A DNA stretch of 64,000 nt from assembly GCA_944326355.1 (NCBI GenBank), contig CALVDO010000013.1, positions 1 to 64,000 of the forward strand. The letters run 5' to 3'. This stretch comes from an uncultured Bacteroidales bacterium. GTDB lineage: Bacteria; Bacteroidota; Bacteroidia; Bacteroidales; UBA932. This document shows positions 25,293 through 34,157 of the stretch, one piece after another (position 1 is the first letter of the stretch; each line of letters opens with the position of its first letter). The position numbers and the translations under genes were made by a program. The notes beneath the pieces were generated by a model. That model made no database searches and had not been told where the DNA came from. It was given only the letters and a program-made list of their open reading frames with translations.

Positions 25293-26102
25293 ATGAAAAA
25301 AATTTTCATGTTTTTGGCAGTCATCGGCGTAATGGCCTTTACTGCACAGTACGCGGCGGCTCAGGACCAGACTGCTGCTGAAGACACAACTGCAGCCGAG
25401 GCTGCCGCTCCTGCGGCCAGCGAGGCCGGTTCTCTTGCCGATCTGGTTGCAGCCACATCTCAGGATGTTCCACTCCACCAGCAGCTGAAGACCCAGTTCA
25501 TCGACGGAGGTCCAGGCTTCATGTCGCTGATCGTACTGTGTCTCATCCTCGGCCTCGCAGTCTGCGTTGAGAGAATCATCTACATCAGCCTTTGCAAGAC
25601 CAACACCAAGAAGCTCCTCGCCAAGATTGAGGAAGCCCTCAACAACGGCGGTGTAGAAGCAGCAAAGGAAGTGTGCCGCAACACTCGCGGACCGGTGGCA
25701 AGCATTTTCTATCAGGGACTCCTCCGCATGGATCAGGGCATTGAAGTGGTTGAGAAGACCATCGTTTCCTATGGTTCAGTACAGATGAGCCTCATGGAGA
25801 ACGGACTCTCCTGGATCGGTCTCTTCATTTCAGTAGGACCTTCTCTCGGATTCTTGGGAACAGTCGTCGGTATGGTGCAGGCATTCGACGCCATCCAGGT
25901 TGCAGGTGACATTTCTCCTAACGTCGTTGCAGGAGGTATGAAAGTGGCCCTCATCACCACAGTCGGCGGTCTTATCGTGGCCATCATCCTCCAGATTTTC
26001 TACAACTACATCGTTTCAAGGATTGACGCCATCTCCATTGAAATGGAAGACACTTCAATCTCGCTTGTAGATATGCTGACAAAGTATCAGGAGAAAAAAT
26101 AA
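25293..26102 (+). CDS. MotA/TolQ/ExbB proton channel family protein
   Basis: A 269-residue inner-membrane proton-channel subunit that, with ExbD, harvests the proton motive force to drive a TonB- or Tol-type transducer. A signal-like segment (residues 1-23) precedes an Ala/Glu-rich periplasmic stretch (about 24-65). Three transmembrane helices follow: near 78-98, about 170-195 ('WIGLFISVGPSLGFLGTVVG') and about 215-240. The 'GPSLGFLGTVVGM' and 'ALITTVGGLIVAI' motifs are typical of ExbB/TolQ. It heads a four-gene operon with two exbD-like genes. Confidence 0.93.
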   Translation: MKKIFMFLAVIGVMAFTAQYAAAQDQTAAEDTTAAEAAAPAASEAGSLADLVAATSQDVPLHQQLKTQFIDGGPGFMSLIVLCLILGLAVCVERIIYISLCKTNTKKLLAKIEEALNNGGVEAAKEVCRNTRGPVASIFYQGLLRMDQGIEVVEKTIVSYGSVQMSLMENGLSWIGLFISVGPSLGFLGTVVGMVQAFDAIQVAGDISPNVVAGGMKVALITTVGGLIVAIILQIFYNYIVSRIDAISIEMEDTSISLVDMLTKYQEKK

Positions 26103-26111
26103 TCATCAGAA

Positions 26112-26540
26112 ATGAAATATTCCAAAATCATAAAAATAGTACTGTGGGCATTGATAGCGGTCAGTGTTGCCGTCGGAGTGTGGGGCTTTGCCTCCGACTT
26201 CAATGACGCGTCAGTGAATACGCTTCTCAGATGGGCCTATGTAATGGTAGGCATCGCCATAGGAGTAGCCGTAATCATCGGATTCGCCATCGCCGTCATC
26301 AATAACCCGAAGAGCCTTGTCAAGATGCTCATATATCTTGTAGGCTGCGCAGTGATCGTAGGGGTGGCCTACGCCCTTGCAGGCGGTGAACCTCTGGTGG
26401 GCTACATTGGCACCCAGCCTGAGGCAAGCACACTGAAAATGACTGACACCATCCTGAACCTGGCATATATTGCGTGCGGTGCAGCCATACTCGCCATCAT
26501 TTTCGGAGCATGCTTCTCGGCTTACCGTAACAGAAAATAA
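26112..26540 (+). CDS. Four-helix membrane protein in the Exb operon
   Basis: A 142-residue protein with four predicted transmembrane helices (about residues 8-27, 42-65, 72-92 and 115-136) and short loops. It has no motif that I recognise. Its position between exbB-like and exbD-like genes, nine bases after the former and 12 before the latter, suggests that it belongs to the energy-transducing complex. The same gene order is seen in other Bacteroidales, as far as I recall, but a function has not been assigned that I know of. Confidence 0.75.
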   Translation: MKYSKIIKIVLWALIAVSVAVGVWGFASDFNDASVNTLLRWAYVMVGIAIGVAVIIGFAIAVINNPKSLVKMLIYLVGCAVIVGVAYALAGGEPLVGYIGTQPEASTLKMTDTILNLAYIACGAAILAIIFGACFSAYRNRK

Positions 26541-26552
26541 CGACATATCAAT

Positions 26553-27128
26553 ATGGCAAAGAAATTACCAGAGATAAATTCAAGTTCAACGGCCGATATC
26601 GCGTTCCTGTTGCTGTCGTTCTTCCTCATGACATCCAATATGGAGCAGAATTCGGGGTTGCAGCGCCGTCTGCCGCCTATGCCGGATGAAAACCAGAAAG
26701 TCCAGAATCAGCAGATCAACCGCCGCAACATCATCGTGGTGAAGATCAACTCAGCTGACAGACTTATGGCTGGGAATGAGCCTATTGATGTGAGCCAACT
26801 GAAATACAAGATCAAAGAGTTCCTTGTCAATGCAAGCAACGATCCGAAGCTGCCGGAAAAGGAAAAGAAGGCAATCGAAGGCTTCGGCGACTATATGGTC
26901 TCTAAGGGAGTCATCTCTCTCCAGAACGACCGAGGCACGAGTTATCAGGCCTACATCGCGGTACAGAACGAGATCGTGAAGGCCATCGACGAGCTTCGTG
27001 ACGAGTTTGCGAGAGTGAATTTCAACAGGCCATACGCAAGTCTTGACGAGGAGCAGCAGAAAATTGTCAGAGAGGCGATCCCGCAGAATATTTCTGAGGC
27101 CGAGCCTAAGGATGTAAGCAAAAGATAA
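26553..27128 (+). CDS. ExbD/TolR family protein, first copy
   Basis: A 191-residue bitopic protein. The single N-terminal helix carries the functional aspartate in 'STADIAFLLLSFFLMTS' (residues 12-28), required for proton coupling in ExbD. The periplasmic part (about residues 30-191) is longer than in E. coli ExbD (141 residues) and contains a Gln/Asn-rich stretch and a helical C terminus. It lies between the four-helix protein and a second ExbD-like gene, so the complex may be an ExbD heterodimer. Confidence 0.92.
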   Translation: MAKKLPEINSSSTADIAFLLLSFFLMTSNMEQNSGLQRRLPPMPDENQKVQNQQINRRNIIVVKINSADRLMAGNEPIDVSQLKYKIKEFLVNASNDPKLPEKEKKAIEGFGDYMVSKGVISLQNDRGTSYQAYIAVQNEIVKAIDELRDEFARVNFNRPYASLDEEQQKIVREAIPQNISEAEPKDVSKR

Positions 27129-27141
27129 AGGAGGTTGAAAA

Positions 27142-27612
27142 ATGGCAAAATTCGGAAGAAGCGGAAAGAAGGATGTACCGGGACTGACAACTGCGTCAAT
27201 GTCCGACATCGTCTTCATGTTGCTGTTCTTCTTTATGGTGACCACGCAGCTTCGTGAAACGGAAAACAAAGTCATGGTACGTCTTCCGGAAGCATCGCAG
27301 TCAGCCAAACTGGAGAGAAAAGACCTCGCTGCATACATCAATGTAGGTCCACCGGTACAGCATCTGCAGGCTCAGTACGGAAACGACGCCCGCATCCAGC
27401 TCAATGACTCATTCAGGAGCGTAGATGACATCAGAGACTTCATCGCGACAGAGAGAGAGTCGAAGAGCGAAGCGGACAGACAGTTCATGACAGTGGCCAT
27501 CAAAGCCGATGAAAACGTGAGAATGGGTATCATTACCGACATCAAGCAGGAACTGCGCAGATGTTCAGCACTCAAAATCATGTACGCGGCAAGAAAACCG
27601 GTCAAAGACTGA
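27142..27612 (+). CDS. ExbD/TolR family protein, second copy
   Basis: A 156-residue ExbD/TolR-like protein. The helix near residues 18-36 contains the conserved aspartate in 'SMSDIVFMLLFFFMVTT'. The periplasmic domain ends with a pattern expected of the ExbD fold ('VAIKADENVRMGIITDIKQE'). It is shorter than the first copy and has a basic cytoplasmic start. A clear Shine-Dalgarno sequence, AGGAGG (27129-27134), lies seven bases before its ATG, unusual in this phylum. The operon ends in a strong terminator. Confidence 0.92.
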   Translation: MAKFGRSGKKDVPGLTTASMSDIVFMLLFFFMVTTQLRETENKVMVRLPEASQSAKLERKDLAAYINVGPPVQHLQAQYGNDARIQLNDSFRSVDDIRDFIATERESKSEADRQFMTVAIKADENVRMGIITDIKQELRRCSALKIMYAARKPVKD

Positions 27613-27633
27613 CGTCAGTCGTATCAGCATGAT

Positions 27634-27669
27634 AAAAAGGAAGCGGCCTACAGGGTCGCTTCTTTTTTT
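27634..27669 (+). terminator. Intrinsic terminator of the Exb operon
   Basis: GAAGCG (27640-27645) pairs with CGCTTC (27657-27662) around an 11-base loop, followed by a run of seven T. A-rich bases before the stem make it possibly bidirectional. Confidence 0.85.
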
Positions 27670-27701
27670 ATTCTCACCTACTCACTTAAGAGAAAAAAGA
27701 C

Positions 27702-27709
27702 TAAATTTG
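27702..27709 (+). promoter_or_regulatory. -7 box of the alkaline phosphatase promoter
   Basis: TAAATTTG (27702-27709) followed by C lies 24 bases before the ATG and directly after the Exb terminator. No clear -33 TTTG is seen. Confidence 0.55.
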
Positions 27710-27732
27710 CAGTCGTTTACAAAGAAAAAAAA

Positions 27733-28959
27733 ATGAAAGTAAGATCAATCGCGAGAGCCGCAGCCGCATTGGCACTGATCTGCGGCGTATTCACTTCATG
27801 CACAAACACTACTGACAAGGCTGCAGACGAGAGCCCGGCGAAATACGTGTTCCTCTTCATAGGCGACGGTATGGGGGCAGCACAGACAGCCGTCACAGAA
27901 TCATACCTGTCATCACTTAAAGGGGAAAACGGCGGAGAGGAACTCTGCTTCACCGGATTTCCAGTGCTCGGAAGCTGCACAACCTACTCAGCGGACAGAC
28001 AGATAACTTGCTCTTCGGCATCAGGTACAGCCATAGCCTGCGGAGTAAAGACGCTCAACGGGCGGCTTGGCCTGGACCCGGACGGAAACAGGTTGAAAAG
28101 CATTGCATTCGACCTCAAGGAGATGGGCTATCGGATAGGAATAATGTCGTCAGTGCCAGTAAACCATGCCACACCGGCGTCATTCTATGCACACAACGCA
28201 TCAAGAGACGACTACTATTCCATAAGCATGGAGATTCCGGAAAGCGGCTTTGAATTCTTCGGCGGCTCGGGCTTTCTTGATTACAGGGGCAAAGACGGAA
28301 AGTCGGCTCCAGCATCAGAAGTGCTCGAGTCAAAAGGCTATGAGGTATGCTTCGGCGAGTCGGAATTCAAGAGCGAATCCGCAACAGCAGAGCATCTGGT
28401 GTTCATCCAGCCAGAAGGAAGAGAGGGCGATGCCGACAATTATGAGGTAGAGGAAATGCGCGAGGAGGACTCGTCTCTTGCAGAAATGCTGCAGATGGGA
28501 CTTGAGTATCTGGGCGAAGAACAGCCGTTTTTCGTGATGTGCGAGGGCGGAGAAATAGACTGGGCTGCTCACGACAACATGACGATGCCTATGATTGAGG
28601 CGATACTCGGATTCAACGAGGCGGTCAGGACAGCATACAGCTTCTACGAGAAACATCCGGACGAAACGCTTATCATCGTGACAGCGGATCATGAGACCGG
28701 AGGGGTCACCCTCGGAAGCGACGGCACGGACACAATCCACTGGGACGTGTTCAAGACGGAGGGCAAGAGTGACATACCTGTCAGCAAGGAAGAAAATGCA
28801 CGTCTGAACGCAGCCGCCAAGATAGGTTGGACGACCGACGGTCACACAGGTGCTCCGGTGCCGGTCTATGCCATCGGGAAGGGAGCAGAAAGGTTCGCGG
28901 GAAGAATGGACAACACAGAGATCAAAGGCAAGATTCTCGGGACAGAAAACCGCAGATGA
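27733..28959 (+). CDS. Alkaline phosphatase, lipoprotein
   Basis: A 408-residue alkaline phosphatase of the PhoA superfamily, releasing inorganic phosphate from phosphomonoesters in the periplasm or at the surface. The signal peptide ends in a lipobox-like FTSC (Cys about residue 23). '[11 protein letters not shown]' (near 38) holds the first metal ligand. The nucleophile is in '[17 protein letters not shown]' (near 95); the residue before it is Cys where E. coli has Asp. Later metal ligands are in '[12 protein letters not shown]' and 'TADHETGG', and a final histidine in '[12 protein letters not shown]'. Confidence 0.92.
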   Translation: MKVRSIARAAAALALICGVFTSCTNTTDKAADESPAKYVFLFIGDGMGAAQTAVTESYLSSLKGENGGEELCFTGFPVLGSCTTYSADRQITCSSASGTAIACGVKTLNGRLGLDPDGNRLKSIAFDLKEMGYRIGIMSSVPVNHATPASFYAHNASRDDYYSISMEIPESGFEFFGGSGFLDYRGKDGKSAPASEVLESKGYEVCFGESEFKSESATAEHLVFIQPEGREGDADNYEVEEMREEDSSLAEMLQMGLEYLGEEQPFFVMCEGGEIDWAAHDNMTMPMIEAILGFNEAVRTAYSFYEKHPDETLIIVTADHETGGVTLGSDGTDTIHWDVFKTEGKSDIPVSKEENARLNAAAKIGWTTDGHTGAPVPVYAIGKGAERFAGRMDNTEIKGKILGTENRR

Positions 28960-29020
28960 CAATCTCCCGGAGAGAAACCGGAATCCCACACAAAGTGTAA
29001 AGAAGATAAAGACATATCCA

Positions 29021-30415
29021 ATGGAAACGTCAAAAAGAATCAAGGTTAAGGAGCTGCTGAAAAGCGAACCCGGTCAGGAAGTCGTAGCAAAAGGCTGGGT
29101 AAGGACAAAGAGAGGCAACAGGAATGTGGTCTTCATCGCGCTCAATGACGGTTCGACAATCAACAACATACAGATCGTGGTGGACACCGCCGCATTTGAC
29201 GAGGATACCCTCAAAAAGATAACGACCGGAGCGTGCATCTGCGTCAGAGGAGAACTCGTAAGCTCACTCGGAAGCGGCCAGGCTGTTGAAATACAGGCAA
29301 AAGAGCTGACCATCTACGGTGAGGCAGACCCTGCCACATACCCTCTTCAGAAGAAAGGGCACACGATGGAGTTCCTTCGCACGATAGCACATCTCAGGCC
29401 GAGGACAAACACTTTCGGAGCAGTTCTCAGAATCCGGCACGCGATGGCATTCGCCATACATAAATATTTCAATGACAAGGGATTCGTCTATCTGCATACT
29501 CCTCTTATAACCGCTTCAGACTGCGAGGGCGCAGGGGAGATGTTCCAGGTGACCACTCTTGACATGAGCAACCCGCCACGCAGAGAGGACGGCTCGATTG
29601 ACTACAGTCAGGACTTTTTCGGAAGGCAGACCAGTCTCACCGTAAGCGGACAGCTTGAAGGCGAGCTCGGCGCAATGGCTCTGGGCGAGATCTACACGTT
29701 CGGTCCGACTTTCAGAGCAGAAAACTCGAACACGCCGAGGCATCTTGCGGAATTCTGGATGATCGAGCCCGAAATGGCCTTCTACGAGATAGAGGACAAC
29801 ATGGAACTCGCGGAAGACTTCATCAAGTATCTTGTGAGATATGCCCTCGAGAACTGCGCCGACGACCTCAGATTCCTCAACGACATGTTCGACAAGGAGC
29901 TCATCTCAAGACTCGAAGGCGTCGTCAACACAAACTTCGTCCGGCTCACCTATACAGAAGGAATCCGCATTCTCGAGGAATCCGGTGAAAAATTCGAATT
30001 TCCGGTAGGCTGGGGCGTTGACCTTCAGAGCGAGCACGAGAGATATCTCGTGGAAAAGCACTTCAAGAGACCGGTGATCATGACAGACTATCCGAAGGAG
30101 ATCAAGGCCTTTTACATGAAGCAGAACGACGACGGAAAGACGGTCAGAGGCATGGACGTGCTCTTCCCTAAGATCGGAGAGATCATCGGAGGCTCCGAGA
30201 GAGAGGCATCGCTCGAAAAGCTTGAGGCGAGAATCAGAGAGCTCGGGATGAGTCGTGAAAGTCTGGAATGGTACATCGACACCAGACGCTTCGGTTCGGC
30301 TCCGCACAGCGGCTTCGGTCTGGGCTTCGAGCGCCTGCTGCTCTTCGTGACCGGAATGAGCAACATCAGAGACGTGATCCCGTTCCCGAGGACACCGAAG
30401 AATGCTGAATTCTGA
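29021..30415 (+). CDS. asnS: Asparaginyl-tRNA synthetase
   Basis: A 464-residue class IIb synthetase that charges tRNA-Asn. The start at 29021 gives the expected N terminus ([13 protein letters not shown]); an earlier in-frame start would overlap the phosphatase gene. Residues 15-100 are the OB-fold anticodon-binding domain ('[20 protein letters not shown]'). The catalytic domain has motif 2 with '[19 protein letters not shown]' and motif 3 with '[15 protein letters not shown]'. The enzyme and the upstream asparaginase are not obviously linked. Confidence 0.96.
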   Translation: METSKRIKVKELLKSEPGQEVVAKGWVRTKRGNRNVVFIALNDGSTINNIQIVVDTAAFDEDTLKKITTGACICVRGELVSSLGSGQAVEIQAKELTIYGEADPATYPLQKKGHTMEFLRTIAHLRPRTNTFGAVLRIRHAMAFAIHKYFNDKGFVYLHTPLITASDCEGAGEMFQVTTLDMSNPPRREDGSIDYSQDFFGRQTSLTVSGQLEGELGAMALGEIYTFGPTFRAENSNTPRHLAEFWMIEPEMAFYEIEDNMELAEDFIKYLVRYALENCADDLRFLNDMFDKELISRLEGVVNTNFVRLTYTEGIRILEESGEKFEFPVGWGVDLQSEHERYLVEKHFKRPVIMTDYPKEIKAFYMKQNDDGKTVRGMDVLFPKIGEIIGGSEREASLEKLEARIRELGMSRESLEWYIDTRRFGSAPHSGFGLGFERLLLFVTGMSNIRDVIPFPRTPKNAEF

Positions 30416-30453
30416 CGAGACGGTACTGCCGTACCTGGAATCATCAGATGCTG

Positions 30454-30490
30454 CGGCCGCACGATGACATGCCGAATGGCCGTGCGGCCG
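30454..30490. terminator. GC-rich hairpin between asnS and udk
   Basis: CGGCCGCACG (30454-30463) and CGTGCGGCCG (30481-30490) form a perfect 10-bp stem. A smaller GGTAC/GTACC hairpin precedes it at about 30422-30435. There is no T-run, so it may terminate asnS or reduce read-through into udk. Confidence 0.5.
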
Positions 30491-30540
30491 AGTAACATTC
30501 ATAAAAAGACACCAGAAAAGATAATAAGAGATCCAAAGAT

Positions 30541-31179
30541 ATGCAGGTTATAGGAATCGCCGGAGGTTCCGGCTCCGGCAAGACGACCGTGGTCAAGGCT
30601 CTGACCGAACATCTCAAGGAAAGAGTGGTGGTGCTTCCGCAGGATTCATACTACAAGGATTCCAGCCACCTTCCTCTCGAAGAAAGGCAGAAAGTCAATT
30701 TCGACCACCCCGACTCTATCGATTTCCCTCTGCTTATAAAGCAGCTTGAACAGCTCAAGGCAGGACAGACGATAGAGCAGCCTGTATATTCCTATCTGAC
30801 CTGCTCAAGATCCAAGACAGAGACGATAACTGTCACCCCGGCGGAAGTGATAATCATTGAAGGCATCCTGATATTCACTTGTGCAGAATTGCGCAATCAG
30901 ATGGATATCAAGATATTTGTTGATGCGGATGACGATGACCGCCTCATGCGAGTGATGCACAGGGACATTCAGGAGAGAGGCAGGGACATCGCGGCTGTCA
31001 TCGAAAGATACAGCCGCATCGTCAAACCGATGTATCTCCAGTTCATTGAGCCGAGCAAAAGATACGCGGACATCATCATTCCTCAGGGGGGACACAACAA
31101 GGTGGCGATAGAAATCATTGCCGCAACGATAGAGAAGGCCATAGCCGCAGGAAAGTCGGGCCGTCCGGACAAGGCATAG
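30541..31179 (+). CDS. udk: Uridine kinase
   Basis: A 212-residue P-loop kinase of pyrimidine salvage that phosphorylates uridine and cytidine. The Walker A motif is 'GIAGGSGSGKTTVV' (residues 5-18). 'LPQDSYYKD', 'NFDHPDSIDF', 'IIIEGILIF' and 'RDIQERGRD' are all in the expected order for Udk. The gene is four bases upstream of the TonB-like gene and may be cotranscribed with it. Length is normal. Confidence 0.94.
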   Translation: MQVIGIAGGSGSGKTTVVKALTEHLKERVVVLPQDSYYKDSSHLPLEERQKVNFDHPDSIDFPLLIKQLEQLKAGQTIEQPVYSYLTCSRSKTETITVTPAEVIIIEGILIFTCAELRNQMDIKIFVDADDDDRLMRVMHRDIQERGRDIAAVIERYSRIVKPMYLQFIEPSKRYADIIIPQGGHNKVAIEIIAATIEKAIAAGKSGRPDKA

Positions 31180-31183
31180 GAAA

Positions 31184-32035
31184 ATGCTGCCCAACATGAA
31201 GAATGCTCGCCGGCACATTAAAGAGACAGGCAGACTTTTGAACGGGGCGTGGAACTGTCTCCGGAAAATCTGGAGACGCCTCAGAAGGCATCTGTCATCA
31301 GAAGACAGAGCGGGGCTCTATGTCACGATAATCTTCCATCTCGCAGTGATCATCGTCCTGCTCGTCGGGACACTGAAGTCCGCGATAAGCGAGAACTCCG
31401 CCATGCTTCTGGACTTTTCAGGGCAGGAGGAGAAGGAAAGACTGCTTCAGGAGGAAGAATTCAGGGAAAGCATCAGCAGACGACTCGACCAGATGATAAG
31501 CGGAGAGATTGACATGCCGTCATCCCTCCCCTCCTCTGAGATACGCAACATCGCGGTCGATGCGTCCGGATCAAATCTCGCAGACGACAGAAACACTGAC
31601 GCCGACAAGCTCTACGCAGACGCGAGAAGACTTGATGAGGAATTGAGAAGCGGCTCAAGGCAGGCAATCGAGGATGACATGAGGGACGAGACGGTCGACA
31701 TGAGCATGACAGACGGGAAAAAAGGCGAAGAAAATGCGTCTGAACGCGAATACAAGGGGCCATCCGTAATATCGTACTCTCTTGACGGCAGAAAGGCAAG
31801 CTCGCTGAAAATACCGGCATACAGGTGCATGGGAGCCGGCGACGTCACTGTCATGATCATCGTAGACAATTCAGGCAGAGTGCTTAATGCCAAAGTCATC
31901 GATGAAGTCTCATCCCAAGACGAATGTCTCAGAAACTATGCGGTCAGAGCTGCAAGGCTGTCAAGATTCTCGGCTTCACCAACAGCTCCGGCAAGGCAGG
32001 CCGGTGAAATAGTCTACAGATTCATCGCGCAATGA
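31184..32035 (+). CDS. TonB-like energy transducer protein
   Basis: A 283-residue bitopic protein. A basic cytoplasmic N terminus (residues 1-44) is followed by one transmembrane helix (about 45-62). The periplasmic spacer (about 70-195) is a charged, Glu/Arg-rich coiled-coil-like region, not the Pro/Lys-rich rod of E. coli TonB. The C-terminal domain (about 205-283) follows the TonB C-terminal pattern: 'GDVTVMIIVDNSGRVLNAKV', then helix and final strand 'EIVYRFIA'. Two cysteines (in YRCMG and DECLRN) could form a disulphide. It is probably a partner of an ExbB/ExbD complex, perhaps the one 4 kb upstream. Confidence 0.75.
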   Translation: MLPNMKNARRHIKETGRLLNGAWNCLRKIWRRLRRHLSSEDRAGLYVTIIFHLAVIIVLLVGTLKSAISENSAMLLDFSGQEEKERLLQEEEFRESISRRLDQMISGEIDMPSSLPSSEIRNIAVDASGSNLADDRNTDADKLYADARRLDEELRSGSRQAIEDDMRDETVDMSMTDGKKGEENASEREYKGPSVISYSLDGRKASSLKIPAYRCMGAGDVTVMIIVDNSGRVLNAKVIDEVSSQDECLRNYAVRAARLSRFSASPTAPARQAGEIVYRFIAQ

Positions 32036-32040
32036 CGAAA

Positions 32041-32059
32041 CGGGCCGTCAAGCGGCCCG
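32041..32059. terminator. Convergent GC-rich hairpin
   Basis: CGGGCCG (32041-32047) and CGGCCCG (32053-32059) form a perfect 7-bp stem with loop TCAAG. It separates the ends of the TonB-like gene and the convergent S41 protease gene. No T-run is present. Confidence 0.55.
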
Positions 32060-32061
32060 CT

Positions 32062-33684
32062 CTACTCAGCAGCATTGACATCGACAGTGCTCGGCGCATT
32101 GACATCGACGGTGCTCGGTGCATTGACAGCAGCCTTAAGAGTCTCGTCAATTCCGGTGTAAAATCTGTAGAAAGCCTCGTCATCAAGTTTTGAATAACGT
32201 CCCACAAGGGCATAGAGCTGAGGCATAAGATAAGACTTCGTCTTGTCCCACTCCCCAGGACGCGGCACAATGCCGTCCACTCGCGATGCGTATTCAAGGA
32301 AGGCAGATCCGAGATCAAGGGAATCAAGATACTCTTCAAGACGGCCGAAGTCGTCAATCTCCGTCAGTCCTGTCCGGAATCTGTCGAACATCGCTGAAGC
32401 AAAGCGCATCTGCGTCGCCTTCCTGTTGCACTTGACATAGAAGTCCGTCACTTTGGTCGTATCCATCGGGACGAAAAGATCCGGAATTATACCTCCTCCG
32501 CCATACACGGCACGCCCTCCGGCAGTGTGATACTCTACACTTCTGTCTATCCTTATGCTGTCCGCCTCGGTAAACTCGCCGTGGACATACCTTTCATATA
32601 TGTCATAGGCGTAATCATCCGAATACGGCTTCTGTATGCAGCGTCCTGATGGCGTATAGAATCGGGCCACAGTCAGCCTGATTCCTGACCCGTCAGTAAA
32701 ATTGATCGGCTCCTGCACCAGTCCTTTTCCGAAAGTCCTTCTTCCGACTATCACGCCTCGGTCATTGTCCTGAATCGCCCCCGCGAATATTTCGCTGGAA
32801 GATGCCGTACCCTCGTCCGTAAGGACTGATATCTCGACATCAAGAAGGCTTCCCCTGCCGTCGGCATTGAAATCCTGTCTCGCCCTGTGAAGGCCCTCCA
32901 TGTAGACAATGGGAGCGCCTTCCTCAAGAAATTCGTTGCAGAGGAGCAGCGCCTGATCGAAATATCCTCCGGTATTGCCGCGAAGATCGAATATGAGGCG
33001 CGTCATGCCCTCTGAAAGCAGCTTGTCAGCAGCGGCGGAAAACTCCTTGCCCGTAGTTCTGGAGAATTTAGAGAGCCTGATATATCCAGTCGTGTCGTCA
33101 AGCATGAAGGCCGCATCAATGCAGTGGACAGGAATCTTGCCCCTGGTGATCTCAAACGGGATCGAAGTGCCGTCCCTGTTGACGGTTATCGTGACTTTCG
33201 TACCCGACGGCCCCTTCATCAGGCGCACCATAGTGTCCTGAGGCGTGTCGCTGCCGGCTATGACCCTCTCGTTCACTTTAATGATTCGGTCGCCCTGCAT
33301 CAGGCCGGCCTTTTCCGAAGGTCCGCCGGGGATGACACTCAGAACTATGGCGGTGTCGTTCGGCACGTTGAACTGTATGCCGATACCGTCGAAATTGCCT
33401 GCCAGCTCAGTCTCCGAAGCCTCCAGATCCACAGGAGGGAGATACACTGAATGAGGATCGAGCTCGGACAGAGCCGCCACGACAGCCGCATCAGTCATCT
33501 TCTTCATGTCTATTGTGTCGACATAGTTATTCTGAACCTGCTCAAGAATGAGATTCAGCTTCCTCCACCTGTCATAATCCCCGTCAAACCTGCGGTCGGT
33601 GTTAAACGCCCTATTGAATGTCAGCGTAATGAGGATTCCTATGACAATCCCCAGCAACGCAATGACAAAAGTCTCTCTTTTCAT
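32062..33684 (-). CDS. S41 family carboxy-terminal processing peptidase (CtpA-like)
   Basis: A 540-residue periplasmic serine protease. A signal-anchor (about residues 7-25) is followed by an N-terminal helical region, a PDZ domain near 95-180 ('LSVIPGGPSEKAGLMQGDRI') and the S41 catalytic core. The catalytic serine is in 'TDEGTASSSEIFAGA' (near 285) and the lysine in 'GRRTFGKGLVQ' (near 312). C-terminal processing proteases degrade or trim envelope proteins and peptidoglycan hydrolases. The extreme C terminus carries two tandem copies of NAPSTVDV produced by a 24-bp DNA repeat. It is last in a minus-strand run after dCMP deaminase. Confidence 0.93.
   Translation of the reverse strand: MKRETFVIALLGIVIGILITLTFNRAFNTDRRFDGDYDRWRKLNLILEQVQNNYVDTIDMKKMTDAAVVAALSELDPHSVYLPPVDLEASETELAGNFDGIGIQFNVPNDTAIVLSVIPGGPSEKAGLMQGDRIIKVNERVIAGSDTPQDTMVRLMKGPSGTKVTITVNRDGTSIPFEITRGKIPVHCIDAAFMLDDTTGYIRLSKFSRTTGKEFSAAADKLLSEGMTRLIFDLRGNTGGYFDQALLLCNEFLEEGAPIVYMEGLHRARQDFNADGRGSLLDVEISVLTDEGTASSSEIFAGAIQDNDRGVIVGRRTFGKGLVQEPINFTDGSGIRLTVARFYTPSGRCIQKPYSDDYAYDIYERYVHGEFTEADSIRIDRSVEYHTAGGRAVYGGGGIIPDLFVPMDTTKVTDFYVKCNRKATQMRFASAMFDRFRTGLTEIDDFGRLEEYLDSLDLGSAFLEYASRVDGIVPRPGEWDKTKSYLMPQLYALVGRYSKLDDEAFYRFYTGIDETLKAAVNAPSTVDVNAPSTVDVNAAE
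32072..32128. repeat. 24-bp tandem repeat at the 3' end of the S41 protease gene
   Basis: Two 24-base units (32072-32095 and 32096-32119) differ at only two positions, and a partial third copy begins at 32120. In the minus-strand reading frame each encodes NAPSTVDV. Confidence 0.85.
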
Positions 33685-33738
33685 TGTCTGTACCGCTTTT
33701 CTACGATAGTCTGTCTCGCTTTTTCTCCGATTATCCGC

Positions 33739-34143
33739 CTAATCCACTTTCTCTACTTCAATACCGGCTGCCCTGAGAAGATCAACTCCGTCGGTGAGCC
33801 TGTATTCATCTCTATAGACCACCCTCCTTATTCCGGCCTGTATGATGAGCTTGGAACACTCCAGACACGGAGCTGCCGTCACATACAGAGTGGCGCCGAG
33901 ACTGCTGTTGCCGGACTTCGCCACCTTGGTTATGGCATTGGCCTCCGCATGGAGGACATACGGTCTCGTAACGCCGTTCTCATCCTCACAATTATTTTCA
34001 AATCCCGACGGCGTACCATTGTAGCCGTCGGAAATTATCATCCTGTCCTTGACAAGGAGAGCCCCCACCTTTCTGCGCTTGCAATAGGAATTTTTTGCCC
34101 AGACTGAAGCCATCTCCAGATAGCTCTGATCGAACTTCTCCAT
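33739..34143 (-). CDS. dCMP deaminase family protein
   Basis: A 134-residue zinc-dependent deaminase. The zinc and proton-shuttle motif 'LHAEANAI' lies near residue 64 and the paired cysteines in 'TAAPCLECSKLI' near 92. 'GYNGTPSGFENN' near 40 is typical of deoxycytidylate deaminase, which makes dUMP for dTMP synthesis. ComE-type late-competence proteins share the fold, but this protein has no extra domain. It sits between the acyl-CoA ligase (14 bases) and the S41 protease (54 bases) on the same strand. Confidence 0.9.
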   Translation of the reverse strand: MEKFDQSYLEMASVWAKNSYCKRRKVGALLVKDRMIISDGYNGTPSGFENNCEDENGVTRPYVLHAEANAITKVAKSGNSSLGATLYVTAAPCLECSKLIIQAGIRRVVYRDEYRLTDGVDLLRAAGIEVEKVD

Positions 34144-34157
34144 CTCGATTCCGCAGA

